Positions 53,561-61,658 of a DNA stretch of 64,000 nucleotides are shown here, piece by piece (position 1 is the stretch's first letter; every line of letters begins with the position of its first letter). Below the pieces are notes generated by a model, which saw nothing but the letters and a program-made list of their open reading frames with translations, did not search any database and was not told where the DNA came from. A program made the position numbers and the translations under genes. This DNA is from Halorientalis sp. LT38 (GTDB taxonomy: Archaea; Halobacteriota; Halobacteria; Halobacteriales; Haloarculaceae): NCBI RefSeq assembly GCF_037031225.1, contig NZ_JAYEZN010000001.1, forward strand, positions 3,162,001 through 3,226,000. Reading direction: 5' to 3'.

Positions 53561-54571
53561 GTGACCGCACCTGCCGCGCTGCTGTCGCTGATCAAGCCAC
53601 GGATCGCCGGCCTGCTCTGCCTGACCGGCGTGACCGCGAGCGTCGCGGCCGGCGGCCTGCCACTTCTGGACCTGCTCGCGTTCGCCGTCGCCGGGGTCGG
53701 CATGGCCGGCGGTGCCGCGGCGCTGAACTGCTACTACGACCGGGACATCGACCCGAAGATGGACCGCACGGCCGATCGACCGCTCGCGACGGGGGCGGTC
53801 GCCCCGCGAGCCGCGCTGTCGTTCGCCGCCGCCCTGCTGCTCGGGGCGACGCTGCTCGCGCTGTGGCGGCTCCCGCCGGTCGCTGTCGCCTACATGTGGC
53901 TCGGCGTCCTCTCCTACGTCGGGCTGTACACGGTCCTGCTGAAGCGCCGGCACTGGCTCGGCGTGGTTCTCGGCGGCTCGGCCGGTTCCTTCCCCGTCCT
54001 CGCGGGGTGGACGGCCGTGCGGCCGCTCGCGCTCCCGGCGGTCGTCATGGCGGCGCTGGTGTTCGTCTGGACCCCCGCCCACGCGTGGGCGCTCGCGGTG
54101 GTGTACCGCGAGGACTTCGCCGCCGCCGAGATTCCGACGCTCCCGGTGGTCGCCGCCCCCTCGCGGGTTCGCCGCGGTGTGTGGGTCTCGGCGCTCGCGA
54201 CCGTCGGGACGGCCGGCCTGCTCGTTCCGTTCGCCGGCCCCGTCTACGCGGGGGCCGTGCTCCCCGCGGCGGCGCTGTTCGGACTCGCCTACCGGCCCTT
54301 CGCGCGGCGAGGCGGGGACGCCCGGGCCGTCCGGGCCTTCTTCTCGTCGAACGTGTTCCTCGCGGCCGTGTTCCTCGGCTGGGCCGTCTCGGGGATCACG
54401 GACGCACCGGTCGTCGCGGTCGCAGTCGCCCTCGGGACGGTCGGGCTGTTCGTCGGCATCTGGTCGCGTCGCCCGGCACTCGACGGCGTCCGGGCCGCGC
54501 CCGGGCCGGACTGGGCCGGGCTGGCGACGCGGGCTCGCGACCGGCTGACGGTGGAACTCGGCGGCCTCTGA
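53561..54571 (+). CDS. ctaB: heme O synthase (protoheme IX farnesyltransferase)
   Basis: 336 residues, about nine membrane segments, UbiA family. The Asp-rich prenyl diphosphate motif is NCYYDRDIDPKMDRTADRPL; the second motif lies at VFVWTPAHAWALAVVYRED. It adds a farnesyl group to heme B, the first step to heme O/A, so the oxidase beside it probably carries heme O or A type. The start is GTG at 53561, seven bases after subunit I; no ATG fits. Helices at the C terminus are Ala/Gly-rich. Confidence 0.92.
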   Translation: MTAPAALLSLIKPRIAGLLCLTGVTASVAAGGLPLLDLLAFAVAGVGMAGGAAALNCYYDRDIDPKMDRTADRPLATGAVAPRAALSFAAALLLGATLLALWRLPPVAVAYMWLGVLSYVGLYTVLLKRRHWLGVVLGGSAGSFPVLAGWTAVRPLALPAVVMAALVFVWTPAHAWALAVVYREDFAAAEIPTLPVVAAPSRVRRGVWVSALATVGTAGLLVPFAGPVYAGAVLPAAALFGLAYRPFARRGGDARAVRAFFSSNVFLAAVFLGWAVSGITDAPVVAVAVALGTVGLFVGIWSRRPALDGVRAAPGPDWAGLATRARDRLTVELGGL

Positions 54572-54652
54572 TCCGAACGGATTCGGGACAACCGGGCTGG
54601 CGATCCGGGGCGTATCGGACGGACGAGCCGCGACGACGGAGCATTCGAACAC

Positions 54653-55366
54653 ATGACACAGGACACAGCCCAGTCGCCGGTCGCGATGGTCGGATCGCTG
54701 GTACGGAACGCGTGGCGGACGATGAAGACGATCTACTACGCGAACTCGCTCAGCTGGCGCTTTCTCAAGGCGGGCGCGCTCGTGTTCATGGGCTTTTTCC
54801 TCTGGTCGGCCTCGAACCTCCTGCTCTCCTATCAGCCGGCCTGGAACTGGCTCCACTACCCGATGGCCTACGGGTTCCTCGTCTTGCTCTACGGGCCGGT
54901 GCATCACTTCGTGGTCATTCCCCTCGCGCTTCGGCTGCGACGGTCCGGCGGGCGACGGACGACCGTCGGTACGCGCCTGCCGAACGCCGCGCTGGTTGCC
55001 TTCCTGATCGCCGTGGTCCTGCTCGGCACGTTCCCGACGGCCCCGGTCACGTTCGACTTCCAGTCGTCGCTCGAGGACGCCGGCGCCGACGTGAACCCCG
55101 ACCTGCAATGTACGAAATCCACGAGCGGGGACGACACCACGATCCACTGCCACCTGACCGAGTCCGACGGGATCGACAGCGTCGCCGTCGTGACCGGCGG
55201 CGACCAGCTGACGGTAGACGACGACCCACCGTTCGACTTCGACGTTCGGGAGAGTCGGCTCCAGGAAGTCACCGGGGAGAAGCAGTTCCAGGTGGTCCTG
55301 CGCGACGAGAACGGGGACACGATCCGCCGGTACACCCGGACGGTCTCGATGATTCGCGAGGGGTGA
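54653..55366 (+). CDS. membrane protein of the oxidase locus, unknown function
   Basis: 237 residues: three membrane segments (about 42-62, 68-86 and 105-122), then an extracellular domain of about 110 residues rich in Asp/Thr that carries two cysteines (LQCTKSTSG, TIHCHLTES). This part has the look of an Ig- or beta-sandwich fold (DSVAVVTGGDQLTVDDD). It follows the heme O synthase gene by 81 bases, so may help assembly or electron entry. I do not recognise the family. Confidence 0.65.
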   Translation: MTQDTAQSPVAMVGSLVRNAWRTMKTIYYANSLSWRFLKAGALVFMGFFLWSASNLLLSYQPAWNWLHYPMAYGFLVLLYGPVHHFVVIPLALRLRRSGGRRTTVGTRLPNAALVAFLIAVVLLGTFPTAPVTFDFQSSLEDAGADVNPDLQCTKSTSGDDTTIHCHLTESDGIDSVAVVTGGDQLTVDDDPPFDFDVRESRLQEVTGEKQFQVVLRDENGDTIRRYTRTVSMIREG

Positions 55367-55426
55367 GTGGCCCTCGCGGGCCGCGGCGGAAGCTGTCGCC
55401 TTGATTTCACGGATCGCGACGAACAA

Positions 55427-55435
55427 CTTTTATCG
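55427..55435 (+). promoter_or_regulatory. TATA-like box of the four-helix gene at 55459
   Basis: CTTTTATCG, 24-32 bases before ATG 55459. Confidence 0.45.
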
Positions 55436-55458
55436 GCGCGTTCGCCGAAAACCGTGGT

Positions 55459-55872
55459 ATGACGGCTCAGTCGACCGCGACTCGGCGGGAGGAATCGCTA
55501 CTCGAACTGCCGTCGCATCCGCTCGGGTACGTGGCCGCGCTCGCGGCCGTCGTCACGGGGGTGATCCACCTGCTGCTCGCCTCGCGAGTCGCCGGCTTCG
55601 ACGCGACGCTCGCGGCACTGTTCGCGCTGAACGGTCTCGGATTCCTGACCGGGACCGCGCTGTACGTGAGCCGGTACTGGCGACGCGAACTCTACCTCGT
55701 CGCGGCGCTGTACGCGCTCGTGACCATCCTCGCCCTGTTCGTCTTCCAGGGGTTCGGCGTCGAGGCGTTCTTCGTGGAGGGGAGCCTCAATCCGATAGCC
55801 GTCCTCTCGAAGGCCGCCGAGGCGGTCCTGGCGACCTGTGCGGGCGTGCTCTACGTGCAGACCTCGCCCTGA
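55459..55872 (+). CDS. four-helix haloarchaeal membrane protein (DUF7475-like)
   Basis: 137 residues with four membrane helices (about 25-44, 50-72, 76-97, 110-133). Similar proteins are common in haloarchaea; I associate it with DUF7475. Leaderless start from the TATA-like box. It may belong with the oxidase cluster by location only. The His in GVIHLLLASRV inside the first helix is conserved in relatives and could hold heme or copper; not shown. Confidence 0.7.
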   Translation: MTAQSTATRREESLLELPSHPLGYVAALAAVVTGVIHLLLASRVAGFDATLAALFALNGLGFLTGTALYVSRYWRRELYLVAALYALVTILALFVFQGFGVEAFFVEGSLNPIAVLSKAAEAVLATCAGVLYVQTSP

Positions 55873-55912
55873 CGGTCGGTCGAACGAGGGCTGCCGAGCG
55901 CGAACACGGGGA

Positions 55913-56239
55913 CTAGAACTGGTAGCGCCGGTCGTCTTTCTGCTGTTGCTGCGGGAACTGCCCGCCGGTCATCTCCTCGAAGGTCATCCCGGAGAGGTAC
56001 TCGTCGTAGGTCACGTCGTAGCCGTTCCGGAGGTGGAAGTCCAGATTACCGGTTTCGACGGCGGTCTGGAACTGCATGTGGACGGCCCGGCGGAGCAACT
56101 CGCCCACGTCGTCGGGTTCCAGCGCGGCCGACAGCATCGCGAGTTCGTTGCGTGTCTCCCGGTCGAGGTCGATCGTCAACTCCTCGCCGAGGTCCGAGTA
56201 GGTCCCCTCCACGTCGTCTTTGAGGTCGTCGAGGCTCAT
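55913..56239 (-). CDS. hypothetical protein with ribbon-helix-helix-like core
   Basis: 108 residues from ATG 56239 (MSLDDLKDDVEGTYSDLGE). Residues 20-55 (ELTIDLDRETRNELAMLSA, VGELLRRAVHMQFQTAVE) look like a ribbon-helix-helix strand-helix-helix unit, so DNA binding is possible. The C terminus is Gln-rich (PQQQQKDDRRYQF). The open frame goes further upstream, over non-conserved sequence. Function not known. Confidence 0.65.
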   Translation of the reverse strand: MSLDDLKDDVEGTYSDLGEELTIDLDRETRNELAMLSAALEPDDVGELLRRAVHMQFQTAVETGNLDFHLRNGYDVTYDEYLSGMTFEEMTGGQFPQQQQKDDRRYQF

Positions 56240-56319
56240 GGCCGAGTCGTGGCGTCGCCGGAGGAAACCGCTTACGGCTGGCGACGACGCGAGCGGCGCC
56301 CGCGAACCGGGGGCCCCGA

Positions 56320-56994
56320 TCAGCCCTCGTACACGGCGTCGAAGAACTCGACTTCGAGGGCCACGGCCCGCTCGAAGTTCCGTGCGACCCGTCGCTGACG
56401 TCGGTCGGGGAGTTCTGGACCGACGCGGTCCAGTTCCGCACGCAGCCACTCCACGAAGTCCGCGAACGCCTCGACCGCGTGAATCTCGATCCACTCGTCG
56501 AGGTAGAACCGGTCGGGCCGCTCGCCGTCTGCGGCGCGGTCGGCCCAGGTCAGGTAGACCCACTCGACGGGGACGAGCACGGAGAGGGTCTCGGCGTACC
56601 CGCCGTCACGGGCAGCCGAGAGCAGCAGGTCCTCGAAGGCCTGCGTCACCGGCCAGGGCTCGGGGTCGGTGCGCTCTCTGGCCGGGACGTCGAGCGCGTC
56701 GAACGAGCGCTCGAAGTAGTCGGTCTCGTCGGTCGCGACGACGGTGAGGAACTCGCCGAGTTCGGCTTTCGCCGCCGTGTCGTGGGCCTGCGCGGCGGCG
56801 TAGCCGACGACGCTCGCGAGCGTCTCCACGAACCGGAAGTCCTGGACGAGATAGCGGGCCATCGCGTCGTCGGCGATCTCGCCCGCCGCGAGTTCCTCGG
56901 TGAACCGGTGCTCGGTGGCGGCGGTCCAGTCCGGACCCGTGCGCTCGCGGAGCCGGGTCGTGTAGCGGTCGGGGCCTCCCTCCTCGACGCTCAT
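56320..56994 (-). CDS. TenA-family protein without the active-site Cys
   Basis: 224 residues from ATG 56994, which overlaps the stop of the upstream tenA gene as ATGA. The four-helix TenA fold pattern is clear (FTEELAAGEIADDAMARYL, FRFVETLASVVGYAAAQAHD, YLDEWIEIHAVEAFADFVEW). At the place of the catalytic Cys of thiaminase II (LLPCMWGF in the neighbour) it has LVPVEWVY, Val143. It may act on another pyrimidine or as a regulator/partner. Coupled translation suggests they work together. Confidence 0.85.
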   Translation of the reverse strand: MSVEEGGPDRYTTRLRERTGPDWTAATEHRFTEELAAGEIADDAMARYLVQDFRFVETLASVVGYAAAQAHDTAAKAELGEFLTVVATDETDYFERSFDALDVPARERTDPEPWPVTQAFEDLLLSAARDGGYAETLSVLVPVEWVYLTWADRAADGERPDRFYLDEWIEIHAVEAFADFVEWLRAELDRVGPELPDRRQRRVARNFERAVALEVEFFDAVYEG

Positions 56995-57656
56995 ACCGGC
57001 CACTCCTCCAGACGCCAGGCGGCGTCCCAGAACATGTACTCGTAGCGCGAGGAGGTGACGAACAGGTCGCGGTACCGGTCCCGGACGTCGGCCGGCGCGT
57101 CCGCGGCGAGTTCGTCCATCAGGTCCCGACACCAGGACGCCAGTTCGGCGAACTCGTCGCTCGAATACATCTCGATCCAGGCGGCGTACCGTTCGTGATC
57201 GGGTTTCCCCCGCTCGGCCAGTCGCTCGCCTGTCTCGTTGAACCCCCACATGCAGGGCAGGAGGGCGGCGACGAGGTCGCCGAACGTTCCGGTCGCGGCC
57301 GTCCGGACGAGGAAGTCGGTGTACGCCCGAGTGGTGGGCGAGGGCTGGGTCGCTTCCAGTTCGGCCTCGGAGATGCCGAACTCGGCGGCGTAGGAGCGGT
57401 GGAGGTCCATCTCGGTGTTGATCGTCTCGTCGAGCAACTCGGCGAAGGTCCCCAGGCGCTCGAGCGACGGGGCTCGCGCCGCGCCGTGGGCGAACACCCG
57501 GCCGTACTCGATCAGGTAGACGTAGTCCTGTTTCACCCAGTAGCGGAACGGTTCCTCGTCGAGGGTGCCGTCCCCGAGCCGGCGGACCATCTCGTGGTCG
57601 TGGATGGCCCCCCAGACGGGGTCGACTGCCTCGCGGAGCTCGGCCGTGAAGGTCAT
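56991..57656 (-). CDS. tenA: TenA family thiaminase II / aminopyrimidine aminohydrolase
   Basis: 221 residues from ATG 57656 (MTFTAELREAVDPVWGAIH). Key parts: Glu/Asp in FRYWVKQDYVYLIEYGRVF, catalytic Cys135 in LLPCMWGFNETGE, and the C-terminal SSRYEYMFWDAAWR. The enzyme salvages the pyrimidine part of thiamin by removing the amino group or cleaving thiamin. It is first in a two-gene operon with the Cys-less paralogue. Minus-strand TATA-like CACGTATTAG (57681-57690) is 25-34 bases before the ATG. Confidence 0.9.
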   Translation of the reverse strand: MTFTAELREAVDPVWGAIHDHEMVRRLGDGTLDEEPFRYWVKQDYVYLIEYGRVFAHGAARAPSLERLGTFAELLDETINTEMDLHRSYAAEFGISEAELEATQPSPTTRAYTDFLVRTAATGTFGDLVAALLPCMWGFNETGERLAERGKPDHERYAAWIEMYSSDEFAELASWCRDLMDELAADAPADVRDRYRDLFVTSSRYEYMFWDAAWRLEEWPV

Positions 57657-57680
57657 GGTACCCTCCACGGATCGCAGTGA

Positions 57681-57690
57681 CTAATACGTG
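57681..57690 (-). promoter_or_regulatory. TATA-like box of the tenA pair
   Basis: CACGTATTAG on the minus strand, 25-34 bases before ATG 57656; short or no leader. Confidence 0.45.
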
Positions 57691-57811
57691 GTTGTACAAC
57701 GAACTAATGGCCGAGGCGATCACGCCTTCCCATCGGCGTCGGGTCGACCGCTGGACCAATCGACGAACGGTCGGCAAGAGGAACTATTCGCCGTCGTCCG
57801 GAAAGGCGCGT

Positions 57812-58552
57812 ATGGACGTCAGGGAGGCCACGGGAGACGACGTCGACCGGGTCGGTCGGATCGCCGAGCAGTCGTTCCAGACCTCGTACTCGTTTAGTCC
57901 CCTCCAGATCGAGACGCTCGTCGAGACGGCGTTCGACCCCGAGGAGGTGCGTTCGCGGCTCGACGCCGACGACGACCACCTGTTCGTCGCCGCGAACGAG
58001 GACGGCGTGATCGGGTTCGCCGACGTCGGTTTCGGCGACCGAGCGCTGCTGCGCTGGCTCCACGTCGAACCCGGCCACAGAGGAGCGGGCGCCGGCACGG
58101 CGCTGTTCGATCGGGTGTGCGAAGCGGCGGCGGATCGCGACCTCCCGCTCGTCGGTCGGATCCTCGCGGAGGACGAGGAGGGGGAGACGTTCTGCGAGCA
58201 GTTCGGCTTCGAGCGCGCCGGGAAGACGGAACTGGACTTCGAATCGGAGACGCTCTACGGCTACCTCTACGCCGAACCGGGACTCGGCGACATCGGGTCG
58301 TCCGACCACGAGATCCCGGAGACAGTCTCCGAGGACGGACGGGAGTTCGACGTCGACACCGACGAGGCCACCCCCGGCACGGACGGCCCCTTCGTCCGAC
58401 TGTTCGAGGACGAGTCGGACGAGGAGGCCTGGGGGTACCTCTGCACGAACTGCGAGAGCACGAGCGTCGGATCGGACAGCCTCGGTCGCCTCGAGTGTCA
58501 GAATTGCGGGAACAAGCACCTCGCCGATCAGTGGGACGCCGCGTACTTCTGA
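57812..58552 (+). CDS. GNAT acetyltransferase with C-terminal zinc ribbon
   Basis: 246 residues from ATG 57812 (MDVREATGDDVDRVGRIAE). Residues 1-150 are a GNAT domain with acetyl-CoA motif LHVEPGHRGAGAGTALFDRV. An acidic linker (about 165-200) leads to a zinc ribbon made of CTNCES and CQNCGN at the C terminus. The substrate is not known; the ribbon may bind protein or nucleic acid. The frame is open further upstream with no conservation. Confidence 0.88.
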   Translation: MDVREATGDDVDRVGRIAEQSFQTSYSFSPLQIETLVETAFDPEEVRSRLDADDDHLFVAANEDGVIGFADVGFGDRALLRWLHVEPGHRGAGAGTALFDRVCEAAADRDLPLVGRILAEDEEGETFCEQFGFERAGKTELDFESETLYGYLYAEPGLGDIGSSDHEIPETVSEDGREFDVDTDEATPGTDGPFVRLFEDESDEEAWGYLCTNCESTSVGSDSLGRLECQNCGNKHLADQWDAAYF

Positions 58553-58562
58553 CAGGAACAGC

Positions 58563-58570
58563 GTTTATCC
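58563..58570 (+). promoter_or_regulatory. TATA-like box of the gene at 58594
   Basis: GTTTATCC, 24-31 bases before ATG 58594. Confidence 0.45.
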
Positions 58571-58593
58571 TCCGCCGTCTGCTACTGACAGCG

Positions 58594-58845
58594 ATGTCCC
58601 GACAGCCGCAGTTCCCCTGGTCCGGTGGTGCCGAGGATTCGACCCCACGCGCACAGCCACAGTCGCAGGCCCGTCTGGAACGGCTCGAGGAACGCCTCGT
58701 GCAGCTCGAAAACGCCCTGCGGGGCGTCGCCCGGGAGTCCAGTATCAGCGTCGACAGCGCCTGTCCCGAATGCAATCAGAGCCTGTTGCTGATCCGCAAC
58801 GACGTCGCGCGGTGTCCGAAGTGCCACTACCGATATACGTTCTGA
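58594..58845 (+). CDS. small coiled-coil/zinc-ribbon protein
   Basis: 83 residues from ATG 58594. A short coiled coil (ARLERLEERLVQLENALRG, residues 26-45) precedes a zinc ribbon, CPEC and CPKC, ending in HYRYTF. Leaderless start supported by TATA-like box. The pattern suggests an oligomeric nucleic-acid or protein-binding adaptor; function not known. Confidence 0.75.
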   Translation: MSRQPQFPWSGGAEDSTPRAQPQSQARLERLEERLVQLENALRGVARESSISVDSACPECNQSLLLIRNDVARCPKCHYRYTF

Positions 58846-58943
58846 TGGGTCGTGGGTGTCGGTGACGGCGGCAGGTGCGAGCGTCGGCAGGGGCCAACGG
58901 GGAATCGCCACGCGTAAGCGGCGGCTCTCCCAACCGGGCGTCG

Positions 58944-59867
58944 ATGAGCGAGGACGCGACGGCGGCGCTGTCGGGGGTCGACGTGCCGGCGGTCAGGTCG
59001 GCCCTGATCGAGTGGTACGAGGACGACCACCGGTCGTTCCCCTGGCGACGGACCGAGGACCCCTACGAGATACTCGTCTCGGAGGTGATGAGCCAGCAGA
59101 CCCAGCTGGACAGGGTGGTCGCGGCGTGGGAAGCGTTCCTCGACCGGTGGCCGACAGTGGCGGACCTGGCGGCGGCCGACCGCGCCGACGTGGTCGGGTT
59201 CTGGACCTCCCACAGCCTCGGGTACAACAACCGCGCGAAGTACCTCCACGAAGCGGCGAACCAGGTGGTCGGGGAGTACGACGGCGAGTTCCCGCGCGAC
59301 CCCGACGAACTCTCCGAACTGATGGGCGTCGGTCCCTACACCGCCAACGCGGTGGCCTCCTTCGCGTTCAACAACGGCGACGCGGTGGTGGACACGAACG
59401 TCAAGCGCGTGCTCTACCGCGCCTTCGACGTGCCGGACGACGACACCGAGTTCGAGCATGCGGCCGCGGAACTGCTGCCCGAGGGAAAGTCTCGAGTCTG
59501 GAACAACGCGATCATGGAACTGGGTGGCGTGGCCTGCGAGAAGACGCCGTCCTGTGACGCCGCGGGCTGTCCCTGGCGACGGTGGTGTCACGCCTACGAG
59601 ACGGGGGACTTCACGGCGCCGGACGTGCCGACCCAGCCCGAGTTCGAGGGCAGCAGACGGCAGATGCGCGGTCGGGTCGTCAACGCCCTGCGGGACGACC
59701 GCGAACTCGCGCTGGACGACCTGGGACCGAAGGTTCGCGTCGACTACGTGCCCGACGGCGAGTTCGGGCGGGAGTGGCTCCGCGGGCTGCTCGCGGATCT
59801 GGCCGACGACGGACTCGTCGAGATCGTCGACCGCGAGGACGGCGCGGTCGCGCGGCTCCGCAGGTAG
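58944..59867 (+). CDS. mutY: A/G-specific adenine glycosylase
   Basis: 307 residues from ATG 58944 (MSEDATAALSGVDVPAVRS). MutY removes A mispaired with 8-oxoG. Visible: catalytic Glu in ILVSEVMSQQTQLDRV, helix-hairpin-helix GVGPYTANAVASFAF, catalytic Asp in VVDTNVKRVLYR, and the Fe-S cysteines CEKTPSCDAAGCPWRRWC (spacing C-x5-C-x4-C-x5-C, slightly off the bacterial C-x6-C-x2-C-x5-C). The C-terminal 80 residues (DDRELALDDLGPKVRVDYV) replace the NUDIX-like domain of bacterial MutY with a short winged-helix-like piece. The frame is open 23 codons further upstream. Confidence 0.92.
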   Translation: MSEDATAALSGVDVPAVRSALIEWYEDDHRSFPWRRTEDPYEILVSEVMSQQTQLDRVVAAWEAFLDRWPTVADLAAADRADVVGFWTSHSLGYNNRAKYLHEAANQVVGEYDGEFPRDPDELSELMGVGPYTANAVASFAFNNGDAVVDTNVKRVLYRAFDVPDDDTEFEHAAAELLPEGKSRVWNNAIMELGGVACEKTPSCDAAGCPWRRWCHAYETGDFTAPDVPTQPEFEGSRRQMRGRVVNALRDDRELALDDLGPKVRVDYVPDGEFGREWLRGLLADLADDGLVEIVDREDGAVARLRR

Positions 59868-59877
59868 GCCCCTCTCG

Positions 59878-60597
59878 TCAGGTTTCGGTGACGCCGACGA
59901 CCCACCGCCACCGCTGTTCGAGGGTCCCGTCCAGGCCCGCCAGCAGCTCCCGGGCGGTCGCCACCCGCTCCTCGGGGGGCAACCGTGGATAGAGCCGGGC
60001 CGCCATCGCCGGGATGGCGTGGAACTGTCGGACGTCCTCGGCGGTCGTCGCGAACCGCCACGTCCCGGTCTGGACCGCGAACGAGTCCTCGAGCGCTCTC
60101 TCGACCGTGTTCGCGTCGGTCGGGGACCGTGACTCCCGCTCCAGTTCGTCGAACACGTCGCTCCCGTCCGCTCGCACCCAGCCCAGCGGTGCGACCGCGC
60201 CGACGACGCCGCCCGGCCGGAGCACGCGCGCGGCCTCGCTGGCCGCCGCTCCTGGGTCGGGCGTGAGAAAGAGCGAGGCGGTGAACGCCACGGCGTCGAA
60301 CGACCCGTCGGCGAACGGGAGGTGGTCGAAGTCGCCCTGGACGCGCTCGCCGGTCGAGACCTCGCGGAGCATCTCGCGACTGAGGTCGAGCGCGACCGTC
60401 CGCCCCCAGTCGCCGAACACGCGCGTACTGACGCCAGTGCCAGCGCCGGCGTCGAGGATCCGCTCGACGTCGCCGGTCCGCGGCGCCATCTCGGCTCGCA
60501 ACAGGCGAGCCAGGGCAGTGAACCGGCCGGTCCGGCGCTCGTAGTCGTCGTACGCGGTGACGCTCTCGTCGAAGTTCGTGCGGACGGCCTCCTTCAT
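59878..60597 (-). CDS. class I SAM-dependent methyltransferase
   Basis: 239 residues from ATG 60597 (MKEAVRTNFDESVTAYDDY). SAM-binding motif I is ILDAGAGTGVSTRVFGDWG; motif II has VALDLSREML; the later FTASLFLTPDPGAAASEAAR and LRPGGVVGAVAPLGWV match the UbiE/BioC-like type. The substrate is unknown. The C-terminal part has a lid-like insertion (TVERALEDSFAVQTGTWRF). It is convergent with mutY, 10 bases apart. Confidence 0.9.
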   Translation of the reverse strand: MKEAVRTNFDESVTAYDDYERRTGRFTALARLLRAEMAPRTGDVERILDAGAGTGVSTRVFGDWGRTVALDLSREMLREVSTGERVQGDFDHLPFADGSFDAVAFTASLFLTPDPGAAASEAARVLRPGGVVGAVAPLGWVRADGSDVFDELERESRSPTDANTVERALEDSFAVQTGTWRFATTAEDVRQFHAIPAMAARLYPRLPPEERVATARELLAGLDGTLEQRWRWVVGVTET

Positions 60598-60634
60598 ACC
60601 CCTGCGCAGGGCCAGCGCCGAGATAGTGGTTGCG

Positions 60635-61093
60635 TCAGTCCTCTCCCTGCCGTCCGCCGCTGACCGCCGCTTCCTGGGATTCGTTCCAGCCGCCGGCGTC
60701 GACGACCTCGAACAGCTTCCCCCAGTGTTCGGTCTCCTGGCTCTCGGGCAACTGGTCGCGGAGTTCCTGGAAGTCCGACTCGGGGACCTGCTCGCGCACG
60801 AAATCGACGATGACGCGGGCGTGATAGGCCGCATCGGCCCGGTCGCACCCCTCGATCTCGGCGACCCGGGCGACGAACTCGGACCAGTCGAACCGCTCTC
60901 CGTGGGTGTCGACCGCACCCGTGGGATACCACTTGATCTCGATCGGGAGCGACGCGGCGAGGTCTTCGGCGGCGTCGGCGGGGATGCGGCGTCCCAGCGT
61001 CGACAGCGTCGCCCGGATCGCGCGGACGGTCTGCCCGGTGCCCGGGAACTCGAGGCGGTGCTGGACGGTGCCGGTGAACTCGTCGAAGTTCAT
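60635..61093 (-). CDS. DUF2267 protein
   Basis: 152 residues from ATG 61093 (MNFDEFTGTVQHRLEFPGT). DUF2267 features: RAIRATLSTLGRRIPADAAE, LAASLPIEIKWYPTGA and the helical C-terminal half (EFVARVAEIEGCDRADAAYH, VIVDFVREQVPESDFQELRD). Function of the family is unknown. The gene is 37 bases upstream of the methyltransferase gene on the same strand, likely co-transcribed. Confidence 0.88.
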   Translation of the reverse strand: MNFDEFTGTVQHRLEFPGTGQTVRAIRATLSTLGRRIPADAAEDLAASLPIEIKWYPTGAVDTHGERFDWSEFVARVAEIEGCDRADAAYHARVIVDFVREQVPESDFQELRDQLPESQETEHWGKLFEVVDAGGWNESQEAAVSGGRQGED

Positions 61094-61217
61094 GGACTCC
61101 CGGACGGTCGCATCGGCAATAAAGCGCGGTCGTCGTTCGCACCGGACCGGCGCGAGCGCCCATCACGAGCGGATTGCGCCGAAGTGGACGCGCAGCGTTG
61201 CCCCCGGTAGGGTGGGG

Positions 61218-61541
61218 TTACTCCACTCGCCGCCAGCGCGCGTCGGCGTCGAGCGCCGCGCGGGCGCCGTCGAGGTCGAGTTTGGCGGCGCCGTAGAACC
61301 GTTCGCGACCGACCGGCGTCCGGACGCGGAGGAGGACGGTCTCGTCGGTTACGTCGAAGACCGCGAGCCGCCAGCCGCCGGCGGTGTCCGTCCAGCGGTG
61401 CGCGAGCGTGGCCGCCTCGTCGCTCACCGTTCGCGACCCGAGCGCCCAGCTCAGGCGAGTCGGACGCGGGACGTCGAACGGGATCGCCGACGGTAACTCG
61501 GCGGCCGCTGGCTCCTGGTTCCGAGAGCCACGGGTAGCCAT
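61218..61541 (-). CDS. hypothetical haloarchaeal protein
   Basis: 107 residues from ATG 61541 (MATRGSRNQEPAAAELPSA). The body is a small alpha/beta domain (WRLAVFDVTDETVLLRVRTP, GRERFYGAAKLDLDGARAAL) ending in RWRRVE. No motif is known. The frame runs much farther upstream on this strand (over the flavin reductase gene), which reads as an antisense artefact. It may be related to short haloarchaeal DUF proteins that I cannot name. Confidence 0.6.
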   Translation of the reverse strand: MATRGSRNQEPAAAELPSAIPFDVPRPTRLSWALGSRTVSDEAATLAHRWTDTAGGWRLAVFDVTDETVLLRVRTPVGRERFYGAAKLDLDGARAALDADARWRRVE

Positions 61542-61626
61542 ACCACGGCTGGCGCAGAACAGCGATAAAAACGTACCTATCTCGAACCGACCGGGACGTA
61601 CCGGACCGGCCCGGATCCGTGGGCTG

Positions 61627-61635
61627 CGTTTATTG
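61627..61635 (+). promoter_or_regulatory. TATA-like box of the flavin reductase gene
   Basis: CGTTTATTG, 24-32 bases before ATG 61659. Confidence 0.5.
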
Positions 61636-61658
61636 CCGCGCCGCTCGACGGGTTCCCC

